Shown here in pieces: positions 62,662 to 64,000 of a stretch of 64,000 nucleotides of DNA. The notes below the pieces were generated by a model. It made no database searches and was not told where the DNA came from. It was given only the letters and a program-made list of their open reading frames with translations. Each line of letters starts with the position of its first letter. The stretch's first letter is position 1. This DNA is from Bacillus proteolyticus (GTDB lineage: Bacteria; Bacillota; Bacilli; Bacillales; Bacillaceae_G), in contig NZ_MACH01000068.1 in NCBI RefSeq assembly GCF_001884065.1, forward strand, positions 1-64,000, given 5' to 3'. The position numbers were made by a program, and so were the translations under genes.

Positions 62662-62767
62662 ATAAAGTAAAGCTTTAATCAATGGGGGTTTTGTCCATCC
62701 CCACTAATTATTAGCCCTCACCAATCGGGCTTTTACGGGAAGTCCGACTCCTACAAATAGCGGGATA
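62662..62767 (+). repeat. bcr1-like repeat, copy F (internally deleted)
   Basis: A 106-bp copy with both ends intact (ATAAAGTAAAGCTTTAATC … CAAATAGCGGGATA). It lacks about 50 bp in the middle, the CACCTAACTT…GAGGTGGGAG hairpin block present in other copies. Confidence 0.7.
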
Positions 62768-62782
62768 ATTTCCCAATCATAC

Positions 62783-62819
62783 AAAAAGGAAGTTGGAATG
62801 ATTCCAACTTCCTTTTTTC
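62783..62819. terminator. terminator of ileS
   Basis: AAAAAGGAAGTTGGAAT-GATTCCAACTTCCTTTTTT: a near-continuous perfect palindrome next to the ileS stop. Confidence 0.85.
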
Positions 62820-62820
62820 T

Positions 62821-64000
62821 TTAATTAGCTGTGCTTAATTTAATTCGGACTTTTGTCTCACCTAAAGAAAGCTCATCATCTTCACTTGTTAAGTGATCAA
62901 ATGTAAATTGCTTAACGAGTAAGTTTTCTTCCAACAAATCTTTATGATTCGTTAACGTTTTCTGTAATTCTTCCTCTGTATCAAGAATAACATCCACTCT
63001 TAAATTAACTGGTAAATTCAACTGCTTACGATATTCTTGAACGGCGCGAATAAATTCACGTGCTACTCCTTCTTGTAACAATTCTTCCGTCACATTCGTA
63101 TCTAACATAACCGTATATTGTCCGTTTGTCGTATTTGAGAATCCTGATTTCGCAACTTTCTCTACTAATACATCTTCAGCCGTCACAACTACTTCTTCCC
63201 CTGATGCAACTTCGTAAACTGCTTTTTCAGTTGATACAAAACTTTGTACTTCCTCTTGTGATAATTGTTTTAGCCAACCATTTACTGCATTCACATTTTT
63301 ACCAAACTTCGGTCCCGCTGTTTTAAAATTCAACTTTAATTGATATGTTGTATACTTCGTTTCATCCAGTTCAACATGAAACGCTTTTACATTTAGTTCA
63401 TCCATAACGATATCACGATAAGATTCCCAATCGATATTATTCTCTTTATTCTCAAGTAATACAAGCTCTGCTAACGGCTGTTTTACTTTTAATGAATGCT
63501 GATTACGGTTACTCCTTCCAAGTTCAACAACTTGTAAAACTGCATCCATTTCAGCTTCTAATTTCGGCTGAATAAGTGATTCATTTACAACTGGATAATC
63601 CTCTAAATGAACGCTACGTCCTTCTAAATTCAGATGAATATCTTCAGCGACAAATGGTGTAAATGGTGCAATTAATTTACTAATTGTTACAAGCACTTCA
63701 TGAAGTGTTTCATACGCCGCTGCTTTCTCAGTATTCATACCAGATTCCCAAAAACGATTGCGTGAACGTCTTACATACCAGTTACTCACTTCATCTACAA
63801 GCGTGGCAATTTCACGAGCTGCATTTGTGAATTGATAATCATCAAGTGCGGTTCTTACCTTTTTCGTTGTACTATGCAATCTTGATAACACCCATTCATC
63901 TAATTTCGTACGCTTTACATCATACTTTTCTTTCGGATTATATTCATCTAAATTTGCATATAAAACATAGAAGCTATACACATTGACTAACGTATCTACA
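62821..64000 (-). CDS. ileS: isoleucyl-tRNA synthetase, C-terminal part
   Basis: About 392 codons, open to the window edge (upstream codons read [20 protein letters not shown]), so the N-terminal catalytic part is outside. Visible is the class Ia anticodon-binding helical domain ([61 protein letters not shown]) and the extended tail of the long eukaryote-like IleRS (DUF5915 type). No C-terminal zinc Cys set is seen, consistent with the type 2, mupirocin-insensitive class. Confirming this needs the catalytic domain. Confidence 0.88.
   Translation of the reverse strand, partial: VDTLVNVYSFYVLYANLDEYNPKEKYDVKRTKLDEWVLSRLHSTTKKVRTALDDYQFTNAAREIATLVDEVSNWYVRRSRNRFWESGMNTEKAAAYETLHEVLVTISKLIAPFTPFVAEDIHLNLEGRSVHLEDYPVVNESLIQPKLEAEMDAVLQVVELGRSNRNQHSLKVKQPLAELVLLENKENNIDWESYRDIVMDELNVKAFHVELDETKYTTYQLKLNFKTAGPKFGKNVNAVNGWLKQLSQEEVQSFVSTEKAVYEVASGEEVVVTAEDVLVEKVAKSGFSNTTNGQYTVMLDTNVTEELLQEGVAREFIRAVQEYRKQLNLPVNLRVDVILDTEEELQKTLTNHKDLLEENLLVKQFTFDHLTSEDDELSLGETKVRIKLSTAN

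Noticed and set aside
4491-62767. CRISPR array made by the dispersed repeats
   Set aside because: The copies are kilobases apart, ~155 bp long and in both orientations; no cas genes are present.

Overview
The window looks like a chromosomal segment of the Bacillus cereus group (low-GC Firmicute). Four things support this: strong GGAGG-type ribosome binding sites throughout, a hemolysin III gene almost identical to the B. cereus one as I remember it, an IS231-type transposase with IS231-like ends, and at least five copies plus remnants of a ~155-bp dispersed palindromic repeat that I take to be bcr1. No rRNA, tRNA, CRISPR array, prophage or replication origin is visible.

Layout. 0-2.4 kb: an IS231-like element (transposase 5' part) carrying an aminoglycoside phosphotransferase-like passenger gene and ending in an IS231-type terminal repeat, next to a second mini-element end. 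2.6-4.5 kb: an orphan pair of peptide-type ABC permeases. 4.8-9.9 kb: Zn alcohol dehydrogenase, an RpiR regulator broken by an internal deletion, a two-component system whose GAF domain has an AirS-like Cys motif, and an MscS channel. 10-24 kb: mostly single genes (Nudix, nicotinamidase, nitroreductase, D-amino acid transaminase, Fur-controlled siderophore-binding lipoprotein, amidase, asparagine synthetase, Hsp20, SCO, MBL hydrolase, DegV). 24-31 kb: core genes tatA-tatC, hlyIII, plsC, azoR, a MecA-like PBP, thyA-folA. 31.2-40 kb: an accessory stretch (rhamnosidase, two serine hydrolases, AraC regulator, a decaying HAD-VOC-APH operon) lying between thyA and ypjP, which I recall as near neighbours in B. 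subtilis. 40-53.6 kb: EcsAB-like ABC transporter, acetyltransferases, HAD phosphatases, TrmO, racemase, Fe-alcohol dehydrogenase with GntP permease, Amj lipid II flippase, and an NSS amino-acid transporter under a T-box. 54-57 kb: remnants of a polymorphic toxin/immunity locus abutting a truncated PP2C phosphatase and a TerY-like vWA protein. 57-64 kb: an archaeal-type aspartyl-tRNA synthetase, a murF paralogue, an M36-like metalloprotease and the 3' end of ileS.

The most unusual signal is upstream of the aspartyl-tRNA synthetase. After a T-box whose specifier reads GAC (Asp), there is a GTG-started leader ORF with a strong ribosome binding site that encodes five Asp codons followed by five Asn codons. 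It then runs out of frame across the synthetase's own ribosome binding site and start. This looks like a second, translational layer of sensing for Asp-tRNA and Asn-tRNA charging on top of the T-box.

Other recurring themes are bcr1 copies that supply the ends of reading frames, several very small membrane-peptide ORFs with convincing ribosome binding sites, and clusters of decaying genes.
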